Assembly: GCA_963969365.1 (NCBI GenBank) | Contig: OZ017754.1 | Location: forward strand, 310,001-374,000 | Direction: 5' to 3' | From: Asterochloris sp. CNOR1 | Lineage: Eukaryota > Chlorophyta > Trebouxiophyceae > Trebouxiales > Trebouxiaceae | Length of the DNA: 64,000 nt | Shown: positions 34,301 through 44,205 of the stretch, in pieces | Position numbering within the stretch: the first letter of the stretch is position 1 | How the letters are laid out: each line of letters begins with the position of its first letter | Notes under the pieces: model-generated | Database searches by the model: none | Told to the model about the DNA's origin: nothing | What the model saw: the letters and a program-made list of their open reading frames with translations, nothing else | Translations under genes and position numbers: made by a program

Positions 34301-36656
34301 TCCCTATTTGTGGAGGCCTCTGTGTCGAGGCTGGTGTTGTGAGAGGCCAGCCTGACATGCTCTGTGTGCTCAGAGGGCACTGCAAATGTGCAGTCTTCGT
34401 TGCGATCACGCTGGTCAATGTATGGGTGGTTCTGTGCCTGATAGAGACAAGATTTGTACAGGCAGGCTTGAGTTGAGGGCCCTGGCTGCTGTCTGTGGGG
34501 GCTGGCAGATGCCATGGGAGTGGCAGCGATGGTGAGTGAACACATCATGCCGCCAAGTGAGTACGCATGTCGCTGCTACGCAGCACCACTACCAGAAGTG
34601 CAGAGCCAGGCGGTCATGCTTTGGCAGCTTGGGGAGACTTGCTGTGCATCATGGGTCTGGCTGTGGCACTGTGGGTGCTGGGGGCGTCAGCAGGCCGTGG
34701 CATTCATGATGGGTGGTGGCTGATATATGGCTTCTGGGCAGCAAGTCTGAGGGGCCACTGCCTCTGTGCTGAACCCACCTACACCAACTGCGGCCACACC
34801 AATGTCTGACTCGCACTTCTGCTTAAGCAGTGTGTCAGCAGTCATCGCCCGGGAGCTGCGCCAATGTGAAGCTTTTACACACCAGACAGCATGTGGAGCT
34901 TGTCTACTGCTTCCCTGAGGACCAGCTCAGGAAAGACTTGTGCTGCGTGGCTTCACATCTGCGCACAAAGCTCTGCTGATCTGCTGTATGGGACGGCGCA
35001 GCCCTGCCTCAGAGATTGAGCTTCATGTGATTGATTGACTGCCCTCCTGCAGGTCTCTCTGTGCTGCTCGCCACTGGTGTCCTCAACTGGAAGGACTGCC
35101 TGACCTACACACCCGCATGGGACACACTGTTCTGGTTCGCAGTCCTGGTGGGCATGTCAGGTGAGCCTGCATGGGTCAGCAAGTGAGGCCGATGTCCCAT
35201 GTAGTCTGGGCAGTTTCCATGCAGCCTGTGATGTCCAGCCTGCCACCCCTTACTGCACAGCTGTTGAGGTAGTTCATCTGACTGCCAACACATCCTGCTC
35301 GCTGCTCTGCACCTGGCTGGTTACCAGCAGCTGCAACAGTCCTCCAGCTGGCTGGCTCAAAGGTTGCACTGCATGTGCTGCAGCTGCTGCCACAGCATGC
35401 AGCTGAGGAGACACGTGCTGCATTGCCGGCTGCCCATGCAGAGTGCTCCAGATGCAAAGAGCTGTGCACAACACAACAGCCTATGACTTTCAGCTTTCCC
35501 GCTTATGCTGGCCGCCCAGCCCCTGCTCTGCATGATGCTATCACACACAAGCCGTGCACCACTCAGCAGCCCATGATACCCAGCTCCTGCCTGCTCATGC
35601 TGGCCATGCAGCTCCTGCTTCAGCTGGTGGTCTCAGTGCACCCAGCTGTGCACAACACAACAGCCTGTGACTTCCGGACATCCCCTGTTCATGCTGGTCA
35701 GGCAGATCAGGCTCCACCGATTGCTATCAAACACCAAGCTGTGCACCGCTCAGCACCCCATGACGTCCAGAGTTCCCCGCTCATGCCGGCCTTGTAGCCC
35801 CCAGCAGTAATGGTGGCCCAGCTGGTTGCCTGTCATGTCATGCAGGCCAGCTCAACTCCCTGGGCGTAATCAAGTACTTCTCGACAGTTGTCTCCAACAA
35901 GCTGCTGGCCATGAGCCTGGGCTGGAAGGCGGTGTTTGGTCTCCTCAATGTGGTGTACTTTGCCCTGCACTACATGTTTGCCTCTCAGACGGCGCATGTG
36001 GGAGCTCTGTATGCAGCATTCCTCTCCATGATGCTCACGGCAGGTGGGTGCTAGGTTTGCTCGCGTGTCTGACTGAAGCTGCAAGCCCTTCGGGTTGGCC
36101 CTGCACAACATGAATGCCCGCTGACCCATACGCATAGGGATGCTGGGCACCATATTGCTTCCTGAGATGCCGATGTTGGCTGGTGTGGTGCCCTCATTCA
36201 ATCCAGTCATTGCTACCACACCTCCCAGATCTGCAGTGCTGGGCATGCACTGGTGCCCAAGGTCTGCAACATGAAAGCTCCAAGGGCGACCGCCATTCTT
36301 CTGCACGTCCAGTGCAGCTGCATGTCGACCAGCTGCCCAACACGCTTAAGCAGCCCTGCAACAGTGGGGAGCGTGGAGTTGGCATTGCGGGATGACTGTC
36401 AATGTGTGTGCCAAGGCGTGCAACTGACTGGACTGCAGGAGTCCCTGGCGTGCTGGCAGCCCTCTCCCTAGCCTACATTAGCAACCTGTTTGGCAGCATC
36501 ACTCACTACGGCTCTGGCCAGGGCGCAGTGTACTATGGAGCAGGATACCTCAGCCTGAAGGAGGTCTTCAGTGTGGGCGCCCTTATGGCCGTGGTCAACC
36601 TGCTCATCTGGGGCGTGGTGGGCGGCCTGTGGTGGAAGGTCATTGGCCTGTATTAA
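31301..36656 (+). CDS. DIT1: Plastid 2-oxoglutarate/malate (dicarboxylate) translocator
   Basis: Eleven exons (31301-31407, 31526-31589, 31682-31744, 31877-32006, 32549-32700, 32836-33037, 33439-33665, 34088-34268, 35053-35160, 35846-36043, 36439-36656) join in frame to 550 codons, TAA stop. The protein is the size of plant DiT1/DiT2. The first three exons encode a Ser/Arg-rich transit peptide (MALSMTAGIVRK...RQAIRAKA). Family-specific blocks follow: PVPEGITMQAWTLLSIFAST, SEQ-type FTAFKNDVIWLIVVSFFFAK, GFQKTGLGERVA, ALIAPAMPSTTARAGGIF, SSAMFLTAAAQNLLCLKL and ITHYGSGQGAVYYGAGY. About twelve membrane helices are expected. Homologues in the plastid inner envelope exchange malate for 2-oxoglutarate or glutamate, linking carbon to ammonia assimilation. 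Every exon junction is supported by conservation on both sides. Introns 1, 6, 8 and 9 carry degenerate copies of exon edges. Confidence 0.97.
33346..33510 (+). repeat. Exon 7 start duplicated in the preceding intron (translocator)
   Basis: The real exon 7 begins at 33439 with GCACTCCCTCAGCCAACAAG and then AGCTGGGC...CAGGCCCAGATGC. A copy at 33346-33405 reads GCTACACCCTCAGTCAAGAA and then AGCTGGGC...CAGCCCAGATGC, preceded by its own TTGCAG. The copy ends 30-35 bases before the true acceptor. Confidence 0.85.
34640..34700 (+). repeat. Exon 8 3' part duplicated in the following intron (translocator)
   Basis: Exon 8 contains ATGGGACTGGCTGTCGTG followed by CTGTGGGTGCTGGGGGACGC at 34196-34238. The intron holds ATGGGTCTGGCTGTGGCA followed by CTGTGGGTGCTGGGGGCGTC at about 34650-34690. 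Same orientation, about 450 bases downstream. Confidence 0.85.
35461..35800 (+). repeat. Four-unit tandem array, period about 92-96 bases
   Basis: Units start near 35461, 35553, 35645 and 35741. Each opens with a GCYGTGCACMRC-type sequence, then CAGCCYATGA, and ends with a CTCATGCTGGCC-type segment. Units 1 and 3, and units 2 and 4, are the closest pairs. The unit end resembles the acceptor region of the next exon (35830-35860), so the array may derive from that junction. Confidence 0.8.
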
Positions 36657-37061
36657 CCAGCTCAGGTTGCTGACTCTGTTGCCCTCTTGGGACCCTGTGG
36701 GTCCAGTCAGAGGCAACCGCTTTGACCACCCTGCTAGCTTGCCTCTGAAACTTCTTTCTGCCTCATTGAAGGCATCACCAAAGCAGCTTGTGCCCCAGCG
36801 GCCCTCATCCTGAACTCTGCTTGAGAGGCCGCATTGAGAGCTATAGCAGAATGACAGTCTCATGCGTTTCAGTCAAAGAGGACCAATTGCAACCACAGAA
36901 ATGAATTGAGTTCAACTGAAAACAAGCTCTACAGGGAGGCCATGCCTATGAAATGATCAGCAGGCACACAGCGCCACAAGAGGTGGCCCTAGCTAATGCC
37001 AGGAGGAGAATCGCACAAAGAATACTGAGAAGAAGTCACAATGTGTAGCTTTGGTCTCTGC
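36657..37061. other. Intergenic spacer between convergent genes
   Basis: About 400 bases between the translocator stop (36656) and the CFEM-like gene stop (37062). It should hold both 3' UTRs. I see no gene, repeat or RNA structure in it. Confidence 0.5.
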
Positions 37062-37886
37062 TCAGGCCAGCAGGCGCCTGGAAGTGCTGGATGCAGAGGG
37101 CAGTGGTGCCGATGCAGGGGCAAGCCCTGCTGAGGGTCCAGGAGCAGGTGCCGGTGCAGCTGCTGTCAGGCCCAGTGCAGCCCTGACTGCGGGTGGGTAA
37201 CGACTGGAGACGTCCACTCCAGCGGAGGCGCACAGCTGTCCTGCTGCCTGGGCAACTTGGACCTGTAGGGCAGTCAATGAGCTGTCAACAACCTTGACAG
37301 CTGCATATACACATGGAAGCTGTGACCAATAGCTGTCCTCTTGACAGGTGTGTTTGCTCAACACCTGGCCTCCCACTGCATGGGCTTGCTACCGTGGGCA
37401 GGGTGCCTGCACCTCACCTGTTGCGGCAGGGTGCAAGTGGTCGTGGCGCAGCCAGTCACGCTGTTCAGAAAAGTCGAGCTGGTGCACAGACACCTGCAGC
37501 ACAGCAAGGGACTGTCAGCGAAGAGTCACAACGAAGAGAGGATGATTTACTATTTGAAGGGAGCTACCTAGCTCCTCAAGAGAGGCATGCAGGGAGTGTA
37601 GCAGGGCTCTTACCCAATGGAACCAGACAGATCAGCAATGTTGCATCCCGAGGAGCTCAGTGCACTAAGCCCACAGTTGGTGGCGCACTGCAGATGGGCA
37701 GAGGAGGGATTGTCAGCTCACACGGAGGCACACAGCAGTCCTGAGGTTGACAGATCATGCCCCCCTTGAGCATTGGTCTGGGAAGGGTCTCACCTGTGGC
37801 AGGCCGCTGAGAGCAGCCAAGTTCTGGGCTGAGGCACTGATGAGTCCAGCCAGAGCAATGGCGAGATAGGCCAGGCGTCCGAACAT
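37062..37886 (-). CDS. Small secreted protein with CFEM-like eight-cysteine domain
   Basis: Four minus-strand exons (37886-37794, 37687-37614, 37493-37418, 37262-37062) give 148 codons, TGA stop. Residues 1-20 (MFGRLAYLAIALAGLISASA) form a clear signal peptide. Eight cysteines follow at about 32, 36, 46, 57, 59, 71, 76 and 92. The CxxxC, then C, CxC, C-x4-C and final C order is that of fungal CFEM domains, including CLCTSSTFLNSVTGC and an Asp (51) before the CxC. The remainder is Ala/Pro/Ser-rich with an RRLLA end and no obvious GPI-type hydrophobic tail. Fungal CFEM proteins are cell-surface and often bind haem. Function here is unknown. The cysteine frame appears only when the four exons are joined, which supports the model. 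Confidence 0.8.
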
Positions 37887-38190
37887 GATTGCTGAGTGTG
37901 GGACTGTAATGGTCTGTGATTACAGGATCAAGCGCAGCGGTGACTAGGAATGCTTTGTGCGAAACGGTTGTTTGGCCAATGGTAAACGCCAGCTGGCGGA
38001 TTCTGTAAACATGACTCACAAAAGTCCATGTCACATGCAGGCCTTGTGCACAAGCCTCTTGACACTAGGCTGCAGACATGTCTGAGGTCTGAGCTGTAGA
38101 TGTCCAGGATGCCAGCAGAGCCAGCTCAGTACCAGATGAGTCAATCAATCTGGGAGCTGTGCAGCCCTTGACACAAGCTGCTCTCAGCTT

Positions 38191-40809
38191 TCAGCGAAAG
38201 GAGTCAGTGTACAGCTTGTGGTACATGCCATGCAAGCGCTCTCCCACATCTGGCGCATCTCGCAGAAAGTACCAGTTGAACGCGATCCAGAAGTGGATAC
38301 AGGTTGCCCTGAAGTTGCCCCAGGCTGCCAGCCGCCGCCCACTTGTCTGCGAGGCCGGGCTCCAAATCATTCTGATCTTGCCTCGCTGCTGCCTGCTCTT
38401 CATGGGCTGCACGGCGAGGGCCTGCCGCCGCCTAGCCGCTGGGAAGGCAGGCACCTGAGCAGCCTGGGCTGCTGGCAGAGCTGCGGCGCTGGCGGGGCCA
38501 GCCATGTGCAGCTTGATGATCAGGTCGACGTCCTCCATGATGGGCAGGTCGTCTCTGAAGCCGCTCACAGACCGCCAGTCCACCGCTCGGCAGAAGAGCG
38601 TCTGGTCGCCAAAGAGGCACTTGATGCCCCTGCAACGGCGATCAAAGCGTCAGAGGTTTGCTCAGGGATCTCGGAGGGTGCCTGTTCTGGCACATGCCTC
38701 TGCAGCAGCCACGTCAGTGGTATTGATCACTCACAGACTGCCAGTCTGCCAGGCAGAGTCCCTGAAGAGGGACCTGATGCCCCTGCATAGGCACTGGAAA
38801 GCTTGCCCATGACAGGTCGCCCCAGTCTTGGCAATTGCAGCCATCACGGCGATGCTGCAGTGGGCACAGGGCGCTGCATGGCTGACGCAGTTTGCTGTGG
38901 GGCAACAGCTGGCTCCAGACAGCAGCATGCTTCAAGCTTGGCACCACTGCTCACAAGTGCATCAGGCAGGCTGGTGTGGATCAAGCAGACCAGCGCTGCA
39001 GCCAACAGCGGCATGCAGGAGCAAGCACCACCTCATGCCAGGCAATCCCCTCACCCCAAAGCACTGAAGCAGACATGGCATGCAGGAGCAAACACCACCT
39101 GAAACCATGCAATCCACCCTCCAGATGCAGTCAATGAGGCCTACAAGTGGCACTGTGCTTTCTTTCACTCTGCCTGCAGCAAAGGCCCTCTGGTGGCCCT
39201 CTTGTGGCTTCTGAACATGAAGCAGCGGCTTTCACAACTCACCTGAGGAACCCCAGAGGCCGCACAAGGGCAGCCACATAGTAGGTCTTGATAAACTGGT
39301 GGAACGTGAAGAAATTCATTCTGCGGCCTCCTGAACGGATGACGGTGCGGAATCCCCCCAGCACGGTGCGGGGCTCTTTGAGCACTGCCCGCATGGCTGC
39401 CACTGCCTGACCGGGGGGAGAGGTGTCTGCGTGCACAAAGCAGAGGATGTCACCTGCATAGGCAAAGCAAGACAGTCCAATCAGTCACTCATGGCTGCAG
39501 CTGCCTGCTGCGGCGTTGAGGCATACGCGTGCCAAAAGCAGAGGACATCATCTGCATAGCAGGGCAGCACAGCTTGGGACGCTGACTAGGGTCTGCCCAG
39601 TGGCTGGCCAGACGCAGTGGCTCCTGTGCAAAACGTCTCAAGGTCCCATTTGACAGGAGAACAGGCAGCAGCACAAAGCAGGCAGCTCATGCAGGCCACA
39701 GATTGGCGTCACACAGCATTGGGGATCTGAGCAGCTTTCTGGAACTGCAGCATGGGAATGGGGAGTAGCATTCAGCCCTGTTCAAGGACTGGCTTAAGGC
39801 TTTCGTCAGCCCAATTTGTAGAGCAGACCTGCCTGTGGCCGCATGCGCGCCTGCATTCATCTGGCGAGCCCTGCCCCTGCCGGCCGTGATTACCTGGTCC
39901 GCATGCTGCGCCGCAATGGCAGCTGTCCTGCAGCAGGGAGACATGAGCTGCACTCAGGGTTGCTGCCCCAGGATTGCTGCCTTGCCCCGCTCAGGGTTGC
40001 TGGCAAGGGCGACTTTCCTCACATGCAACAGCAGCTGTCCAGTGGCAGACACGATGCTGCAGCCTGCAAGACAGCAAGCCATGCTGCTGGGGCCAGTTCG
40101 CACCTGTCCTCGCTGGCACCATCTGACACGATGATCTCATGAGGAGCTGGGTGCATCCCCCGCAGGTGCTGCAGTGTGGCGGCGATGCGTGCCTCCTCGT
40201 TCAGAGTCTGCGCTGCACCAAGCAGCCAAGCTGGCGTCAGTGGGGCTCCCAATGCTGCTGTTTCAGCAATGCTGCCTGGTTGCAAACGTCAGGGGCACCT
40301 TTGCTGGCAAATACGCCAGATGCAGGGCGGTGCCTGCCTGAAAAGCCAAGCTGCTGTTGATGGGGCCTTGAAGGCAGCAGCATGCAGTCAATGAGTTTGG
40401 CTGGCATCCAATTGGCCTGCATCAGCAGCAGCGTGCAGCTTACCAGGCTGGCATCACAGGACACAGCGCAAGGGCGACGTGCCATATCGAGTCTTGTGCG
40501 CTAGTCACATTGCCACTGACACAAGCTGGAACACGATGAGCAACAGCCTCATCTGCTGACAGGCCTCAGGCAGATGAAGCTGTATGTGCACCTGTCAAGG
40601 GGCCGTGCGACACATGCCCCAGGAGCATCATTGGCAAGCCACACCTCCCAGCTGCGGGCAACGCAACAACAGAGACCCACCGGCACAATGATAGAGACAG
40701 CAGGTCCCTGCTCATGCTGCCCCAGGGTTGTTGCAAACAGGTAGGCGTCAAAGACAGCCTTCAGCACGGCGCTGAGGACAGCAAAGGCGGCCTGCATCCA
40801 GGCTAGCAT
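38191..40809 (-). CDS. Family 2 glycosyltransferase, TIGR04283-like
   Basis: Five minus-strand exons (40809-40681, 40207-40104, 39927-39833, 39453-39243, 38629-38191) sum to 326 codons. Joined blocks read SIIVPTLNEEARIAATLQHL, IIVSDGASEDRTAAIA, GRGRARQMNAGAHAATGDI and LCFVHADTSPP (the DxD-like nucleotide-sugar site). RTVLGGFR, GDQTLFCRA and LPIMEDVDLIIKL follow. These are the landmarks of the small GT-A enzymes annotated TIGR04283 in bacteria. The N-terminal hydrophobic stretch (AAFAVLSAVLKAVFDAYLF) may anchor it to a membrane. A basic, Ala/Gln-rich insertion of about 45 residues splits the C-terminal part. Donor and acceptor substrates are unknown. The intron after 39833 starts with GC rather than GT, because the only nearby GT would create a stop. 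Confidence 0.88.
38563..38800 (-). repeat. Exon 5 acceptor edge and a copy upstream of it (glycosyltransferase)
   Basis: Plus-strand coordinates 38563-38640 (real exon edge: CACAGACCGCCAGTCCACC ... TTGATGCCCCTGCA) are echoed at about 38733-38795. That copy reads CACAGACTGCCAGTCTGCC ... CTGATGCCCCTGCA. The copy lies in the intron, 160 bases from the source. Confidence 0.8.
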
Positions 40810-41410
40810 GGGGCTGGTACAAGGGCCTGACGCTCGCTGAGTCGTTGCTTTGAGAAGATGGGACCTGCCCTGGCATCTTGATCTGAGCGTCAGGCCAGCT
40901 GGTGCTGCTGCAGATGCCAAGCAGGCAGGGTGGGGAGGGCAGGCAGCAATGCTGCAGCGGCAATCTCGCACGGCGCAGCTACAGGCACAACATCCGCAGA
41001 AGCATCAGAGCTTGCCCATTCCCAAATCTCGCATGCGCAGCTACATGCAGAGTATCGGCAGAAGCATCGGAGCGCACCCATCCCCACAAGCTGATGCTGA
41101 AGAGGCGACCGCGGCCTTCATCGCTGCTTCCTGTGAGCGTCCCATTGGGAGGTGCTGGAGGTCCCCCACTGCCATTGCCATCAGCAGCAGCATGCAGCGC
41201 GCATCGTCTGTGCCTGGGCTGGGGCAACAGCTGACGCTGGAGCCTGCAGTGCCTCACCCTGCCCAAGCACCATGTGGAGCTGCCATGCCGATTATTGACA
41301 GCCACTGAGGGACTGTGAGGCTGGCCAAGGCTGGACTTGGGCATGGCAGAATCTTGTTGTCCATGTAAAAGAAAGCGAGGTACACCAAGGTGCGAGAACA
41401 GATCAGCAGC

Positions 41411-44124
41411 ATGTATGCCCGCCCTACTTCCCACGCTGAGGCCCTGGGGCCAGGTTGTGCAGGGCCCACCTTGGCTCTGCCATACCCCACAGAACAGTCT
41501 GCGGGGCCATCATCACTGACACCATCTTGTGGGGCAGCTCCCTTCACGGTTGATCCATCAGCTGTGGCCTCTGCTAATGCTGGCAATGAGCCACGCAAGC
41601 ACACACAGTGAGCTTGTGGGAAGGCTATCTCAAAGCAATGCCATCTGTACCCAGCATTAAGGCAAAGTTCTTCTGCACTGGAGCGATGCGTGATGCTTCC
41701 CTGCAGCCAACTTCTGCATGACACCTGCCATCAAAGAAGAAGTTGTTGACAAAGTAGCAAGTCATGTCCTGTGCCATGCAGGTCCCCATACGTCACAGGA
41801 ACCTCAGTGCTGGCAGTCACGTACAAGGATGGAGTGCTGGTGGCCAGTGACACGCTTGGTGAGCTGCTCAACTGGACTGTTCCATCCGGGGAGCCAGTGC
41901 AAGAAATGCCTTCACGCCAGCGCATGCACACCACAGCCAGGCCTCCACAGAGCACAGTAGCTTACCTTGCTAGCTCTCACTTTCAAATCTGCCATGCTGA
42001 CTCGCTGCCTTCTTTGTAAGCAAGTCCTTTGAGAGCCTGTCTGTCCGCCACACAAGCACACCAACCTCTCAGCCGGCTCCTGCTGGTCACTAAGAGTCCA
42101 GCAGGAACCAGAAGTGCCCCTGTTTTGATCAACCTTAGGGTGTCTGCAGGCTCCTACGGCTCCACCAAGCGCTACAAGTCCTTCGAGCGCCTGCGCAAGG
42201 TGAATTCGCGGACCGTCATTGGCGCAGGGGGGGAGCTGTCGGACTTCCAGTACATCATGACTCTGCTGGACGAGCTGGCCACGGAGGACTTCCTGAGCGA
42301 CGACGGGATCGAGCTGTCGCCGCGGGAGGTGTTTGCCTACCTGACGCGGGTACTATATAACAGGCGCAACAAGTGAGCGGGGACTGCTAGCTGGGTGCAT
42401 CCCCTGAAGGGATGCAGGCATGCTGGGTCAGTCAGGGCTCAAGCTGTAGCTGCCTGAGGTGTTTGCCCACCTAACATGAGTATTGTGTGGAGCAGGCCCA
42501 CAAGTGAGGGCTTGCCACCTGCACAAGCTGGAAATTCGTGTGCCTGAGGTTTGGGAACTCATCCCTGCCTTGAAAGCAGTTGGCCCAACTTGAGGGCGTC
42601 AAAAGGAGCAGTGGCTGCAACTGCAGGCTTATCACACATAGGCTGGGCTGTAGGCGGAGACTTTGGGCCCTCTCCCTCCCCTGCCGCTGCTGTTGGCAGC
42701 TTGGACAAGCAGCTTTTGCCACAGGCTGGTTGGGTGCTGAAGGCTGCTTCCTCTGAAACGTCAACTAACAACGGTTGCGGGCAGAAGTGGGCAAATATGT
42801 TGTTGGCATGCACTGCACTCAGTAAGGCTCAAGGGCAGCAAAAGCCCCTCATCTTAGGGACCCAATGAATATGCATGAGAAGGTGTGAGGCGCATGGCCT
42901 AGGTCTGCTGTCTCCACGATGTTGAGAAAGCTGGGTGGTCTGCGGTCTGCAGCAATGGCGGCATCCTACCTGGCTGCAGGTTTGACCCCCTATGGAACAG
43001 CCTGGTGGTCTGTGGGCTGCAGCCTGAGGCCGACAGCAGCCAGAAACCATTCATTGGCTTTGTGGGCATGATTGGTACCCACTACGAGGATGTGAATGTG
43101 GCCACCGGTGAGCAGCTTGTGCAGAAGCAGACAGAAGGGCCCTGCCCAGCACATGTGCTGCAGTGCAGGCGCTGCATGCTGCACCTCCAGCTACAGCAAG
43201 CACAGCCATGCTGCCCTGCCTTTTGACAAGCTGCATTGCTGGGAGTTAGTCTCTATTTGATGCATGGCACCGACATCAGTGTGTTCATGCTGACCTGTTC
43301 AGTGCCCCTTTAGCCTGCATGCTGCCTGACATCAGCAGCAGTGGCGTCATAGCTCCTCTCTGTGTTGCCTGGTCATGTGGTGGCCTCTCTTGCTTGACAT
43401 TTGATCCGGCTGCACCTGCTGCAGTTCACTTTGGTGCACCAGCACACACTGGCACCCTTGCTAGGCTGCACACACTGCCAGCTGGAGGCAGCAGCTCTGT
43501 TGTGTTAAATGGTGCAACAACATGACAGTCAAGCGGAGCTTATTGGCTTGCAGGGTTTGGGAACCAGCTGGCGAGGCCCCTCTTCAGGGAGAAGCATCGC
43601 CCTGACATGAGTGAGGAGGAGGCCGCAAATTTGATCAAGGAGGCGCTGCGGGTGAGTACAAGTCTCGATTGATCATGTTGAGCAGACCTGTAATAGGTCA
43701 GTCAAAGTGCACTGTCTCGCAAAGTCTGGTCGAGTGGGGTACCTGGCTGAGCCCCTGTTGATTTGCCCAAAGCCCTGTGCATGCATCTTGGTTGGCCTGC
43801 TGCCAAACTGGCATGACGTGGCTGAGCTGCTTGCCTCCGTGCTAGGAGATTGCTCTGTGGTGCAGGTGTGCTACTACAGAGACAAGCAGAGCATCAACAA
43901 GTTCCAGATGGCCTCTGTGAAGGCAGCAGATGGTGGCAGCAGAGTCACCATCTCTGAGCCATTTGCCCTGGACACAAAGTGGGACTACAAGGTAGGTGGT
44001 TTCAACTGCTATGATCTGGGGCATTGACTGATTTGATATGGTTTCCTGTCCTCACAACATTACTGACGTCTTTTCCTTGCAGGCCTTCATCGACCCCTCA
44101 GCAAATGCAACTGGCACTTGGTAA
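41411..44124 (+). CDS. PBG1: 20S proteasome subunit beta type-4 (PSMB4/PBG1)
   Basis: Seven exons (41411-41607, 41782-41858, 42150-42372, 42980-43107, 43554-43651, 43866-43991, 44083-44124) give 297 codons, TAA stop. After a poorly conserved N-terminal region come TQSPYVTGTSVLAVTYKDG and LGSYGSTKRYKSF. DFQYIMTLLDEL, LTRVLYNRRNKFDPLWNSLV, GFVGMIGTHYEDVNVATG, VCYYRDKQSINKFQMA and TNWD-like TKWDYK follow. As in all beta-4 (beta-7 in yeast numbering) subunits the processed N-terminal Thr catalytic centre is absent. The role is structural, in the beta ring of the cytosolic and nuclear proteasome. The first-exon ATG is the first in-frame one. The tail end lies only 82 bases from the convergent isomerase gene. 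Confidence 0.96.
42455..42512 (+). repeat. Copy of the proteasome exon 3 donor edge in the next intron
   Basis: The exon end (GAGGTGTTTGCCTACCTGAC ... GCGCAACAAGTGAG, 42327-42378) recurs at about 42456-42510. There it reads GAGGTGTTTGCCCACCTAAC ... GGCCCACAAGTGAG. The donor motif AAGTGAG is preserved in the copy. Confidence 0.85.
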
Positions 44125-44205
44125 AGCAGCGCTCAGTGTAGCAATAATGAAATGAACTGGCAAAGCTCAATTGGGAAGAAGCTGGCAACACAGGCTGCGC
44201 TACAT

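Noticed and set aside
34640-34750. Alternative exon 8 of the translocator
   Set aside because: The reading frame is disturbed, and the flanking sequence does not match the family beyond the copied helix.
41782-41798. Acceptor at CACAG (41798) for the proteasome exon 2, joined to a donor at 41450
   Set aside because: This join is in phase but would delete the universally conserved PYVTG. The 41607 to 41782 splice keeps it and is also in phase.
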